A stretch of 64,000 nt of DNA from Amorphophallus konjac. Taxonomy: Eukaryota > Streptophyta > Magnoliopsida > Alismatales > Araceae. The notes below the pieces were generated by a model, which ran no database searches, was not told the DNA's origin, and saw nothing but the letters and a program-made list of their open reading frames with translations. This document shows positions 21,709 through 33,244 of this stretch, in pieces. The translations under genes were made by a program, and so were the position numbers. The DNA lies in NCBI GenBank assembly GCA_022559845.1, contig CM040118.1:441810053-441874052 (forward strand). The letters are read 5' to 3'. How positions within the stretch are numbered: position 1 is the stretch's first letter; each line of letters begins with the position of its first letter.

Positions 21709-22158
21709 TAACGCCTTACTCTGGGGCGTTTATTCACAATTTGACGACTTATACATTAGTCGTCCCTTCAATATTTCCATTCTACAGAAAATCAATATTC
21801 TGGAATTTTAACAAAAACGCGCCCTGGACAGGGGCGTTACTTTTCAATTAGCGCCCTGGTCTGGGGCGTCAGTTCAATAAGAGATGACCTTGTGTAGGTC
21901 GTTAATTCAACAATTTATCAATTTTCAGATAATAAAATTTCAGAAAAATAATTTCATGGTCATGACAAGATAATTAACAGGATTTCACAGGTATACTCAT
22001 GCAATATATTAGATTCATGGTTACATAGATATTAAATTTTAAACGTGGGTATTTATTAATTACATGTAATTGACGACTTCTGGGCAGGGCGTCAAAACAA
22101 TAATTAGTGCCCTAGTGTGGGTCGCTTCTTTAAATTAGCACCCTGGTCAAGGGCGTTG
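21709..22158. repeat. TAACGCC palindrome cluster 1 in Element T 3' LTR
   Basis: About nine units of 20-25 bp with inverted ends, for example TAACGCCTTACTCTGGGGCG followed by TTTA, and GCGCCCTGG...GGGGCGTTA. Variants use GACGACT...AGTCGTC. The pattern is conserved in the other LTR at about 29339-29787. Confidence 0.8.
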
Positions 22159-22693
22159 CTTTGAAAATTGCATAGAAACAGTTGAAACCACAAGAAAACT
22201 ATATGCAAGGAGGATCGATGATATTATTAAAGATATTAAGCTAGTTTGGGCTACGTTCTTGAGAAAACCTACCTTATGAAGATTTAACTGATGAACGGAT
22301 GAAGGTTTGGAACGACACTCTGTTTGTAACAGAGTCTTCTGATCACCAGAAGAGGAAGAAGAAGAGGATGAAGAACCTCACGTTCTTCACTTCGACAGGG
22401 AGTTATTGCAGACTTCCTACAGAAGAAATAATCAAGATCTTTAATCATATAACCTAAGGTAAAAGAAAAAAAGAGGAAGAACGATGTTGATGAAGAACCA
22501 CGTTCTTCAACGAGTTGTTTGTATGCTACCTGCAAAGGAAGATGAGGAAGAAGAAAAGAATATTAACGTTCCTTCCTCAAACAACCAGAGGCAAAAGCAA
22601 AGGAAGGAAGAAGAACATAAACCTGTTCTTCACGCACAGCAGCATCAGAGCTTCCTTCGGCCAACAGCTCGTTAGGGTTCGACAGAGAAGGTT

Positions 22694-22701
22694 ACTTATA
22701 G
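22694..22701 (-). promoter_or_regulatory. TATA-like box, Element T 3' LTR
   Basis: Minus strand CTATAAGT; the same is at 30326-30333 in the 5' LTR. Position about 470 bp from the upstream LTR end fits a promoter, but the match is modest. Confidence 0.4.
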
Positions 22702-22841
22702 GATTTTGGGAATCCTAATAGGGTTAAAGTTGTATTAGAAGTAATACTTCCATGATAGAGTTCTTACCATATTCCATCTTTGTCGTAGTTATCCAGAACT
22801 TGCCCTGGATGGTCTCCTGGGTCGAACGAAACTCGAACTGA

Positions 22842-23060
22842 ATTAACGTCTTAAGCGAGGGCGTTAATTTAAATTGACGCCTTGTCAAGCGTCATTTCTT
22901 ATGTAAAACGCGCCCATGTAGAGGGCGTCACTTATACTTGCCCTTTATTTATTTTCGGCCGTTTGGGAATTGACGCCCTTTGGTGTTGGCATCCTTTTTA
23001 TAATTAACGCCTTATGTAAGGGCGTTTCTTTTTGAAGTCACGCCTTGACCAAATGCGTTA
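22842..23060. repeat. TAACGCC palindrome cluster 2 in Element T 3' LTR
   Basis: About six units, including TTAACGTCTTAAGCGAGGGC followed by GTTAA, and TTAACGCCTTATGTAAGGGC followed by GTTTC. These lie on the upstream side of the TATA-like box relative to transcription. Confidence 0.8.
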
Positions 23061-23169
23061 TTTCTTCTTGATTAATGATTTACCCATTTAGGCTCTTTGT
23101 CATCTATTTACTTATCTTTTATTTTAATTTGATTTATTTAAAAATCTTGTTTTTATCAGGGTTGCTACA

Positions 23170-23184
23170 CCCTCCCCCACTTAA
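23170..23184 (-). promoter_or_regulatory. Polypurine tract of Element T
   Basis: Minus strand AAGTGGGGGAGGG directly adjoins the 3' LTR end at 23169. It would prime plus-strand DNA synthesis and fixes the minus orientation. Confidence 0.8.
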
Positions 23185-23242
23185 AAGAATTTGGTCCCCA
23201 AATTCAATAGTATATATAAGTGGAGAGTGTAGAGTATATACC

Positions 23243-25918
23243 TTAAAATAATTCTGGAAATCGCTTCCTCATGGATTCCTCGGTCTCCCATGTAGCTTCA
23301 TGTTCGGAGTTCTTATTCCATTGTACCTTAAGCATGGGAATAACCTTATTCCTTAGGGTACGTACTTCACGATCTAGTATCTTTATGGGCTTCTGCTCAT
23401 ATGTGAGATCCTTCGGGATAACTAAGTCTCCATGTTCAATAATATGTGATGGATCATGTACATACTTCTTCAACATAGATATATGGAACACATTATGGAC
23501 TTCGAACAATTGAGGAGGTAATGCGATGCGATAAGCAACCTCGCCAACTCTTTCTAGTATCTCGAGAGGTCCGATAAATCTTGGTGTAAGCTTGCCCTTA
23601 ACACCAAATCTCCGTATTCCACGTCCAGGCGATATCTTGAGAAATACATGATCTCCGACTTGGAATTCAAGATCTCTCCTTCTTGTATCGGCATAAGCCT
23701 TTTGCCTAGACTGAGCAACTTGCAGTCTTTCTCGAATCAATTGTATTCTTTCAGTGGTAACCCTTACCATGTCTGGACCTAGCAGTTGTTTCTCTCCAAC
23801 TTCGTCCCAGCATAAGGGTGATCGGCATCTCCTTCCGTATAAAGCTTCGAAAGGTGCCATTTGTATACTTACCTGGTAGCTATTATTGTATGCAAATTCC
23901 ACCAACGGCAAGTGATCATGCCAGCTTCCATCGAAATCAATGATGCAAGCTCTGAGCATATCTTCAACCACCTGGTTAGTTCTCTCGGTCTGACCATCCG
24001 TTTGAGGATGAAAAGCTGTACTAAAGTTAAGCCTTGTTCTCAACGAATGTTGTAGTCCCTTCCAAAAATGAGAAGTAAAACGGGGATCTCTGTCAGACAC
24101 GATTGAAACAGGAATATCATGTAATCTGACTATGTCCTTGATGTATAATGCAGCCAACACATTGACTGACCTTCGGCTCTTGACTGGCAAGAAATGCGCC
24201 GATTTAGTCAATCGGTCAATAATAACCCATATTCCATCATGTCCTCCTTTTGATTTAGATAAACCCATGATGAAATCCATACTAATATTCTCCCACTTCC
24301 ATTTGGGAATATCTAGATGATGTAATTTTCCAGCAGGCTTTTGGTGTTCCGCCTTGACCTGTTGGCAAGTGAGACAACGTGATACATAGTCTGCTATTTC
24401 CCTTTTCATGTTGGGCCACCAAAAATTTCTTTTCACATCTTGGTACATTTCGGTAGATCCAGGATGAATCGTGTACCTTGATCTATGAGCTTCATCTAAG
24501 ATCTTCTTCTTTAACTCGGGACAATCCGGTATGCAAGTTCTATTCCTGAACATTAATCTTCCTTCACAAGTTATTTGGAAATCAGATTGTCCTTCCAATC
24601 TGCCCTTGATTTCCACTAATATTGGGTCATCATCCTGAAGTGCTTGTGTTTCAGTTAATAGGTCTGGATGAATGCTTATGTGAGACAATGTGACACATTT
24701 GAAGTCCGTGTCCATGCTTATATTGAGCTTAGAAAATTGCTCCATCAACTTCCATTCTTGAATCATACAATTGACTAACAGTGCTCTCGGCTTTCGACTA
24801 AGGGCATCTGCTACATGATTACCCTTTCCGGGATGATATTGTATATTGAAGTCGAAGTCCTTGAGATATTCTAGCCAACGTCTTTGCCTCATATTTAGTT
24901 CCTTTTGAGAGAAAAGATACTTGAGACTCTTGTGATCGGAGTATACAGTAAACTGCACTCCATATAGATAATGTCTCCAGATCTTTAGTGCTAATACTAT
25001 CGCGGCTAATTCCAAGTCATGGACGGGGTAGTTCTCTTCATGCTTCTTTAATTGACGAGAAGAGTAAGCTATAACCTTTCCTTGTTGCATTAGAACACAT
25101 CCGAGGCCAATGCCAGAAGCATCAGTGTATACCTCGAATTTCTCTCCTTCCATTGGTAAAGCTAAGACAGGAGCTGTAGTAAGATGATCCTTGAGAGTTT
25201 GGAAGCTTCTTTCACATTCCTCACTCCATTCGTAACGGATCTCCTTGCGAGTTAACCTCGTAAGTGGTACGGCGATCTTAGAGAAATCTTTGATGAATCG
25301 CCTGTAATAGCCAGCAAGACCTAAGAAACTTCGGATCTCGCTAGCATTGGTCGGTCTTTCCCAATTTCTTACAGCTTCAACTTTTAATGGATCTACTGAT
25401 AAGCCATCCTTTGATATAACATGTCCGAGAAAAGTCACTTCCTCAAGCTAGAATTCACACTTGCTGAGTTTTGCATATAATTGGTTTGCCCTTAATATTT
25501 GTAATGCAATCCTTAAATGCTCCTCATGCTCTTCCTTGGTCTTGGAATAAATCAATATATCATCGATAAAGACCACCACGAATTGATCCAAATAAGGCCT
25601 GAATATACTATTCATTAACTGCATAAAGGCAGCAGGGGCATTCGTTAGTCCGAAAGGCATAACAACAAATTCATAATGGCCGTACCTGCTTCTGAATGCA
25701 GTCTTATGAATGTCCTCATCCTTGATTCTTAACTGATGATATCCCGACCTAAGATCAATTTTGGAAAAGTACTTGGATCCTGAAATTTGATCAAACAACT
25801 CATCGATTCTCGGCAGTGGATACTTGTTCTTGATAGTGAGATGATTCAACTGTAATAGTCGATGCATAACCTCATGGATCCATCTTTCTTCTTTACAAAT
25901 AATATATGCGCTCCCCAT
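23243..25918 (-). pseudogene. RT, RNase H, integrase and chromodomain-like tail of Element T
   Basis: RT blocks: [33 protein letters not shown] and [11 protein letters not shown], all three catalytic aspartates present. A TAG stop at about 25439-25441 separates KLSKCEF from [12 protein letters not shown]; Trp (TGG) is usual there. The remaining 731 codons to 23243 are open. They contain RNase H ([31 protein letters not shown]), the integrase zinc finger ([15 protein letters not shown]) and core ([29 protein letters not shown]). A chromodomain-like end follows ([26 protein letters not shown]), as in Tekay/Del elements, where it targets heterochromatin. Confidence 0.92.
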
Positions 25919-26595
25919 GGGGAAGTACTTGGTCTTATGAATCCTTTCTTAATGAGTTCCATCAATTGCTCCTTTAACTCCTTGAGTTCAGCAGGCGACA
26001 TTCTATACGGTGCCTTAGAAACTGGACCCGCACCAGGAACTAAATCGATGGTGAAGGCCACTTCTCTTTGCGGGGGTAATCCAGGCAAATCTTCCGAAAA
26101 TACGTCCGAAAATTCTTGTACCACCAGAATGTCTTCTATCTTAGTTTCCTTAGCCTCCTTAATCATGACGAATGCAAGGAAAGACACACATCCTTTCCTG
26201 ATGAGCTTGCTAGCTCGGAGAGCCGAAATAAGAGGGGTTTTGCTTCGCCTCTTGGGGCTAGTAAAGATCAGTTCGGGAAATTCCTCGAAAGTAACCTTGC
26301 TATTGCGGTAATCGACCGTTGCCTGATATTTAGATAACCAATCCGCTCCTAGTATGACATCATACTCCTTTAGATTTAAACATAGAAGATCAATAGGGAG
26401 ATTCTTACCATGAACCAATACTTCACAGTTCTGGTAATGGTGTGTAATATCAGTCTCGTTTCCTAGAGGAGTATACAAGACTAATTTTATCCATTCCGGT
26501 TCTAGGGGTAACGAATCAGCGAACTTCTTGGAAACAATTGAACGTGAAGCACCCGTATCAATTAAGACATATGCAGACTTGGAACAAACTTTCAA
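25846..26595 (-). pseudogene. Protease and RT N-terminus of Element T
   Basis: Protease: YVLIDTGASRSIVS (catalytic D-T-G) near 26560 and YDVILGADWLSKY near 26340. The linker and start of RT follow, with [20 protein letters not shown]. At about 25865 one base is missing relative to the family pattern (CIDYRELNK expected), so RT continues in the next frame at 25918. Confidence 0.88.
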
Positions 26596-27594
26596 TGTAC
26601 CTTCTACTAGTCCACCTTCTTCTTCTTGTTCGGTCTCCTTAATTGCATGAAGACGAGCATTCTTGGTTACTGGGTGCTTCCCGTCCCCGGCTTGATCATT
26701 AAGTAATGGGCAATGGGGAATTCAATGATCGCGACTCCCACAGCGGAGACATGCTCCTAGTTTCCTCCAACATTCTTCTGCTCTATGGCCCGCCTTGTCA
26801 CAATGCTTGCACACTATATTTGATGGGGTAGTGGTGATGGAGAAGGGCTTGGTCTTCTTAAACTTCTGATCTTGTGAGGAAGTACCTCCATTGCTAGGCC
26901 TCTTCTTGAAGTTGGGTTTAAAGGAACCCGAACTTGTAACTTGTTCTTTCTTGTCCTTCCCACGGATTCTATCAGATAGTTCCGTGGCATCTTCTAGAAG
27001 CTGGGCTCGACGTACTATCTCCGAATAGACTTGAATATCCATTGGTGCCAGCTGTGTGATATATTAGGGCCTGAGCCCATTTAGGAACCTCCTAGCTTTC
27101 ATCTTCTCGGTGCTAACTAAGTGCTTAGCATACCGAGATAATCTAGAAAATTGGGCCTCGTACTCGGCCACTGACAGGGACCGTTGCTTCAGGGCAGCAA
27201 ATTCTGTAGCTTTCTTTTCCTGTACTCGGTCCGAAAAATATTTAGCGTTGAAATGTTCAACGAATTCTTCCCAAGTAACTTGGTCTTGATTTAAAGTAGC
27301 TTCTATTGATTCCCACCAACCTCGGGCATCCCTTTCCAATTGAAAGGTAGCTAGTAAGACTTTATCTTGATCCGTGCACTGCATAACACGGAATATACGC
27401 TCCGTCTCCCTGATCCAGTGCTCTGCGTCATCCGGATCAGTAGAACCCGTGAATTTTGGCGGGTTCATGTTTTTAAAGACTTGGTGGAGACTCTCTGCTC
27501 GTTGTGCACCTCCTTGTGCTACCTGTTGCAGCACCTGAGTCATGCCTTGAAGTGTACGCTGCATGTTGCGCCACTGAGCACGTTCGGCAGCCAT
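26596..27594 (-). pseudogene. Gag of Element T
   Basis: Starts at 27594 (MAAERAQWRNMQRTLQG). The retrotransposon-gag domain has NPPKFTGSTDPDDAEHWIRE, RDARGWWESIE and SVAEYEAQFSRLSRYAKHLV. A stop after NGLRP at about 27061 and another after the zinc knuckles at about 26720 interrupt it; both fit CAA and CGA deamination. Zinc knuckle C-x2-C-x4-H-x4-C (CKHCDKAGHRAEEC) is intact, and a second CLRCGS motif follows. Gag and protease share one frame. Confidence 0.9.
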
Positions 27595-27742
27595 CGTCCT
27601 ACAATTACAATAACTAGATTAGTATATACTCACTTTAAGGGCTTTTAAGTTTTTATGTTAACTCAACCCTTGGTTCTACCCAATCTCACTGGTTAAAGGT
27701 TTGGACCTATCCTTGGACTTGGGTTTTCCTAGGAATTGAATA

Positions 27743-27760
27743 CCCTAGGCTCTGATACCA
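27743..27760 (-). promoter_or_regulatory. tRNA-iMet primer binding site of Element T
   Basis: Minus strand TGGTATCAGAGCCTAGGG starts seven bases from the LTR end. TGGTATCAGAGC is the canonical complement of plant initiator tRNA-Met. Confidence 0.93.
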
Positions 27761-29051
27761 CAAAAACTGTCACGTCCCGAGAGCGGAAGATACCCGGAGA
27801 CGCGTGATGAGTTTATATCAATCATGTCAATCAGAGTATTAGTGTATTCGACATCAAAATCAGAGATGCGCACAAGTAAAGATAACCCAATCCTTTATTC
27901 CTTCATAAGAATATGTCTATTACAAACCTTTGAAGTACTAACTAAAATAAGGGAAAAATACAAGGTTGACTCAAGAAAATATGAAAAAGACTAGATAACA
28001 CGGAAGAAGCTCTATCTCTTTCACTCTTGATTTTCTCCATCCGTTCGAGTTCCCTCATCGTCGGACTTACCTGAAAAGTAGCGAAACACTAAGTGAGTGA
28101 ACGCTCAGTAGGAAATTATATCTCAAGAACTAGCAATGGGTTTAAGTAATTTCATCTTTCATGAATGCACTATAGCTATGCATGCTCGCATAAAACGATA
28201 AGATAGAGAGAGTGTATAACAATAAGATAGCGACGAGAACTAGTCATGAACTTTCAAGAACTTATATCAAAAGATATCAAGATATTCAAGCAAGTGTATT
28301 CATCATGTCATGTTGGAATTTGGCTATCACGTTCAAGCACGCAAGTATGCAATTACCCTTTTTCGGGTCACGCAAGTCATGTAATATCAAGTCAAGTACA
28401 AGTACAAGATTTGTGAAATGTTCAATCAAGATAGTCATGCACTTCGGTATAATGCCAATACCGTGATCAATCAACTCCCATGGGCACAAGTACTTTCGGG
28501 TGCTCCTCCCAGGACCAGATCGGGCCCTCTATGCGCAGGCATTAATCATGTATTTTAACATCCACTTTTGTGTATAGCCATTATAGAATTTCAAGAATAA
28601 AGCTTGTAGACATGTAGGATAAACTTGGATAGAGTAGAGTCCGAAAATATGACACTTGACATAGAATGGCGATAATAACGGTACAATCACGATTATCGAT
28701 AAAACTAGGTGGAATTGGCTCCCTAACTTGGGTACCATGACAAACAAGTATGGACACTCTTTACATAGAATTGAGGTCCACATGAACAGCACATCAATGG
28801 CAAGACGTCCTCATTCTTAATATAGAATTGAGGTCCACAAGAACATCATGTTGAATATAGAATTGGGGTTTACAAGAACAACATCAAATGGCATGATAAC
28901 CTCATCCCATTAATAGAATTCTCATGATACACACTTTGCATAACATGAGGGCCGGTATACCATGTTTCTTTAGAGTGACATGGCAAAATAGGGTAGTGGG
29001 TTTTTATGGTACAACCAGCTCAGTCGGCCTTGAGGGAATCCAATGCTCGAG

Positions 29052-29069
29052 GAGTCTTACGGAGGTCTC
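29052..29069. promoter_or_regulatory. TTACGGAG-loop hairpin in Element T 5' LTR
   Basis: GAGTC, TTACGGAG, GTCTC, identical to the copy at 21454-21471. Relative to the TATA-like box it lies in the transcribed part of the LTR. Confidence 0.5.
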
Positions 29070-29205
29070 TATGACTAACTCGCTAGTCCAAAGGAACGGA
29101 ATGTCCAATGGAGAGCTTATATGTCAATGAGAATTGAGGGTAGTGCGATAAAAACATCATGAAACATGGGACTATATTCACGGAGTGGAAATATAGTGCC
29201 AATAT

Positions 29206-29207
<2 letters not shown>

Positions 29208-29262
<55 letters not shown>
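29208..29262. repeat. TA microsatellite in Element T 5' LTR
   Basis: Expanded to about 55 bp compared with about 28 bp in the other LTR. Confidence 0.9.
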
Positions 29263-29263
<1 letters not shown>

Positions 29264-29338
29264 CCCTTCGGTTGACAGTAATCAGTGTAAAACAGAAATA
29301 CAGAAAATAGCGACTTAAGCTAAGTCATTAATTATCCA

Positions 29339-29787
29339 ATTAACGCCTTACTCAGGGGCGTTTATTCACAATTTGATGACTTATACATTAGTCGTCCCTT
29401 CAATATTTCCATTTTACAGAAAATCAATATTCTGGAATTTTAACAAAAACGCGCCCTGGACAGGGGCGTTACTTTTCAATTAGCGCCCTGGTCTGGGGCG
29501 TCAGTTCAATAAGAGACGACCTTGTGTAGGTCGTTAATTCAATAATTTATGAATTTTCAGATAATAAAATTTCAGGAAAATAATTTCATGGTCATGACAA
29601 GATAATTAATAGGATTTCACAGGTATACTCATGCAATATATTAGATTCATGGTTACATAGATATTAAATTTTAAACGTGGGTATTTATTAATTACATGTA
29701 ATTGACGACTTCTAGGCAGGGCGTCAAAACAATAATTAGCACCCTAGTGTGGGTTGCTTCTTTAAATTAGCGCCCTGGTTAAGGGCG
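29339..29787. repeat. TAACGCC palindrome cluster 1 in Element T 5' LTR
   Basis: Same units as 21709-22158 with a few substitutions, some of which alter one arm only (for example GGGTCGC to GGGTTGC). Confidence 0.78.
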
Positions 29788-30473
29788 TTGCTTTGAAAAT
29801 TGCTTAGAAACAGTTGAAACCACAATAAAACTATATGCACGGAGGATCGATGATATTATTAAAGATATTAAGCTAGTTTGGGCTACCTTCTTGAGAAAAC
29901 CTACCTTATGAAGATTTAACTGATGAACGGATGAAGGTTTGGAACGACACTCTGTTTGTAACAGAGTCTTCTGATCACCAGAAGAGGAAGAAGAAGAGGA
30001 TGAAGAACCTCACGTTCTTCACTTCGACAGGGAGTTACTGCAGACTTCCTATAGAAGAAATAATGAAGATCATTAATCATATAACCTAAGGTAAAAGAAA
30101 AAAAGAGGAAGAACGATGTTGATGAAGAACCACGTTCTTTAACGAGTTGTTTGTATGCTACCTGCAAAGGAAGATGAGGAAGAAGAAAAGAATATTAACG
30201 TTCCTTCCTCAAACAACCAGAGGCAAAAGCAAAGGAAGGAAGAAGAACATAAACATGTTCTTCACGCACAGCAGCAGCAGAGCTTCCTTCGGCCAACAGC
30301 TCATTAGGGTTCGACAAAGAAGGTTACTTATAGGATTTTGGGAATCCTAATAGGGTTAGAGTTGTATTAGAAGTAATACTTCCATGATAGAGTCCTTACC
30401 ATATTCCATCTTTGTCGTAGTTATCCATAACTTGCCCTGGATGGTCTCCTGGGTCGAACGAAACTCGAACTGA

Positions 30474-30692
30474 ATTAACGTCTTAAGCGAGGGCGTTAAT
30501 TTAAATTGACGCCTTGTCAAGCATCATTTCTTATGTAAAACGCGCCCATGTAGAGGGCGTCACTTATACTTGCCCTTTATTTATTTTCGGCCGTTTGGGA
30601 ATTGACGCCCTTTGGTGTTGGCGTCCTTTTTATAATTAACGCCTTATGTAAGGGCGTTTCTTTTCGAAGTCGCGCCTTGACCAAAGGCGTTA
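30474..30692. repeat. TAACGCC palindrome cluster 2 in Element T 5' LTR
   Basis: Same units as 22842-23060. At one site this copy has GGCGTCC where the other has GGCATCC, and AAAGGCG where the other has AAATGCG, so here the dyad is better preserved. Confidence 0.78.
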
Positions 30693-30801
30693 TTTCTTCT
30701 TGATTAATGATTTACCCATTTAGGCTCTTTGTCATCTATTTACTTATCTTTTATTTTAATTTGATTTATTTAAAAATCTTATTTTTATCAGGGTTGCTAC
30801 A

Positions 30802-31165
30802 GGAAGTGAGGCCACGGAGGTCGGTCTTTGACAGACTGGTCTTCCCGGGTAGGTCGTCGAGAAGGACAGCAAGATGGGGTAGAGACCTAAGGGTCTATAC
30901 CTGCAACATGGCAGGGGTATTTGGCCGGTACAGGGCCTTACCGACCTAGCCTGAAGAAATGGCCAGACTTGCAGCAAGGCCAGGACCTCTCACCTGAAGA
31001 GGGAAAGCAGCGACTGAGAGGACACAAGTTCACATTGGAGAAACTGACTATGGAGAACCATCAATGGCCTTGGCTGCCAATGTCATTACTGAAGGCACCA
31101 CAGGAGGACCATCCATGTCGTCCGAGGAGACGGCTGAAGAAAGAGGAGGCACCCTTAACCCTTTC
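30802..31165 (+). pseudogene. Pre-gag ORF of Element O, 3' part after Element T
   Basis: After the target duplication GGAAG the frame from 20169 continues (VRPRRSVFDRLVFPGR) for about 48 codons to a stop near 30949. No motif was recognised. A second short open stretch leads to the gag start at 31166. Confidence 0.5.
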
Positions 31166-33211
31166 ATGAATGACCTCGCGGTTCTACTTATGATGCAGTA
31201 ATATCAGCGGGAGATCGAGTTATTAAGGAAGTAGCTGACTGATAGAGCTACTCAGCCCTCGACATCTGGGTAGACTGAAGCATTACCAGAGACCCCTGGA
31301 GGCAACGGTCAGGCCTCGGAAGCTTCTCCGCAGGCGACGGTGTCTCCCCCGATGCCTACCTACACCAGGGGCATACCCCTGCACCAGCCACAACACACCA
31401 CACCGGCCCCGCCACAGAATCTGCCATTCCAGGGGTCCACCATTGAACCTCAGGCGACAGTGTTGACAACGCCGCAGGCGCAACCGGCTCATTTCTACCC
31501 GAACCCGATTGACCCGGCGACGGTGAACAGACTGATGCTTGAACAAATGATAGACATGAAGTTGGTAGAGAGGAGCGATGGTGATCACATGCCATTCGAT
31601 GTGTATCGGGTACCTTACCCGGCGCACTATGCTGCCAGGAGGCTCCCGGCTGGTATCACCAAGCTGCCGAAATTTGAGAAATTTAATGGGCAAGGGTCTC
31701 CCAGGGAGCACATTGCCTACTATGTGAATGTTATGGGGGACCTAGCTACAGATGAAGCTTACCTCCTCAAATTCTTCAGTTGGACACTTACCGGGCTTGC
31801 TTTTGAGTGGTATTCGAGCCTGCCCGCCGGGTCCATTGCAGACTGGCCCGACATGCAGAAGAAATTCAAAGAAAGGTTCTACATAGCTGAACGGGAGGTA
31901 ACCGTGGCCACGAGACAAAGAAATGATGAGTCGGCTCTCGACTATATAAAGAGGTGGAGGAATCTCAGCATGAGATGCAGACATCCCCCGCATCAGGAGG
32001 ACGCAGTGCAAATTTGTAAACAGAACCTGAAGAAGGAAATCCTTGAGAGGATGATTGGCTCCGAGGTGCGATCATTCGACCATCTAAACAACATAGTAGC
32101 GGAGATCGAAGCGTTCCTTGCTCGATACTCTTCTGCTCCAACTGCATCGAGCCAGAGGGTCAGGCAGGCCGAGAAGAGGCCGATACCGCCGGAAGTCCAC
32201 ACATTGGACTTTGAAGCTTTAGAGAAACAGAAAGAGAAAGCCAAGGAGACGGCCAATCCATCTCCAGCCAGGTCTACTGAACGGTGGGAAGGTCCTTCCC
32301 TAACGGAGAAGATGAGGAATAAGTTGTATTCTTTTCCTCGAGATAAGTCCCGGATCCTATTTGAATGGGCCACCAGATACAATAAAATCACATTGCCATA
32401 ACCGAAGAGGCCTGGTGACATAAAGAAAAATGATGATCCTCGTTTCTGCCCGTACCACCAGATGCGGGGGCACACTATCGAGGAGTGCTACATCTTCAAG
32501 GATGTCATTGAGTCCTTGATCAAGAACGGAGAACAGCACAAGATAGATCCTTCGCAGCCACACGAGATGCCGAGCCCCGGTACCAGTGTTAACATGGTGT
32601 CTTTATACCAGCAGCTGCCTGAAGAATGGGCGGAGGCCAGTACAAGTGCCACATATGAAGCCTTTATCATGGCGCCAGCTCAAGACCAAGGAGGTTGGCA
32701 GACTGCGCCGACCAGGAATAGAAGAAGAAGGCAAGCTCTCCGGCCCACACCGGAGGTTCACATAAGGGGTGTCACACCCCGACCAGCACCGCCACCAGTG
32801 ACGCCTGTTTGGCATGACACAGCCCCCCGGCTAGTCATGAGGCGCCCCACTCACAACAAGAAAAAGCACATCCCAATGCGGGCGCACAAAGAAACCAGTC
32901 CTGCTGTGGAAAGACTCCAGGCCATTATTGATGGACTCAAAGATTATGAACAGCCCGAAATCCAGCCTGTGGAGCTGAAGGAGTATGTCACTTGGAAGGA
33001 GTTCGAGTCACTTGAACTAGCTCCGGAGGTAGAAGCCGAGGCGAAGGAAGAACCTCTCTTTTGGGGTGAGCCTCCCCAAGGCCAGTTGCCAGCCACTGAA
33101 GAAAAGAAGAAAAAGAAGCAGAGAAGGCCCAGAAACAAGAAGAAGAGCGGGGTTGTTCTTTCTTGCAACACCCTCTAAGCATTATTTGACACCGCCCTCT
33201 TTCTGGGATAA
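31166..33211 (+). pseudogene. Gag of Element O
   Basis: Start taken at ATG 31166 (MNDLAVLLMMQ). Three nonsense codons fall in the first 36 codons (near 31199, 31232 and 31271). The gag domain (31600-32100) has LPKFEKFNGQGSPREHI, FSWTLTGLAFEWYSSLPAGS and ERFYIAEREV. It is followed by YSFPRDKSRILFEWA and a zinc-knuckle-like FCPYHQMRGHTIEECYIFKD (about 32445-32500). Further stops are at 32399, 33176 and 33209. A Lys-rich tail ends it. All blocks lie in one frame shared with protease and pol; stops fit CAA/CAG sources. Confidence 0.82.
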
Positions 33212-33244
33212 GAAGAGCAAGAGTCACCCGTTGAGCCATCAGAA

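Larger units (their letters stand above)
20170..23169 (-). repeat. 3' LTR of Element T
   Basis: Direct repeat of 27768-30801. It contains the shared TTACGGAG hairpin, a TA microsatellite, two clusters of TAACGCC palindromes and a minus-strand TATA-like box. Confidence 0.93.
20170..30801 (-). mobile_element. Element T: Tekay/Del-like chromovirus-type Ty3/gypsy retrotransposon
   Basis: Target duplication GGAAG occurs at 20165-20169 and 30802-30806. Both LTRs begin TGTCACG and end GCTACA on the + strand. On the minus strand the order is LTR (27768-30801), tRNA-iMet primer site, gag, protease, RT, RNase H, integrase with chromodomain-like tail, polypurine tract, LTR (20170-23169). The LTRs differ by scattered substitutions and TA-repeat length only, so this is the youngest large LTR insertion within Element O. 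Three stops and one frameshift disable gag-pol. Confidence 0.95.
27768..30801 (-). repeat. 5' LTR of Element T
   Basis: Direct repeat of 20170-23169 and 34 bp longer, largely because of the TA microsatellite. It holds the same hairpin (29052-29069), palindrome clusters (about 29339-29787 and 30474-30692) and TATA-like box (30326-30333). Confidence 0.93.

Noticed and set aside
30756..31165. New gene starting in the Element T LTR
   Set aside because: The open frame only continues Element O's pre-gag ORF across the insertion border; the part in the LTR is chance.
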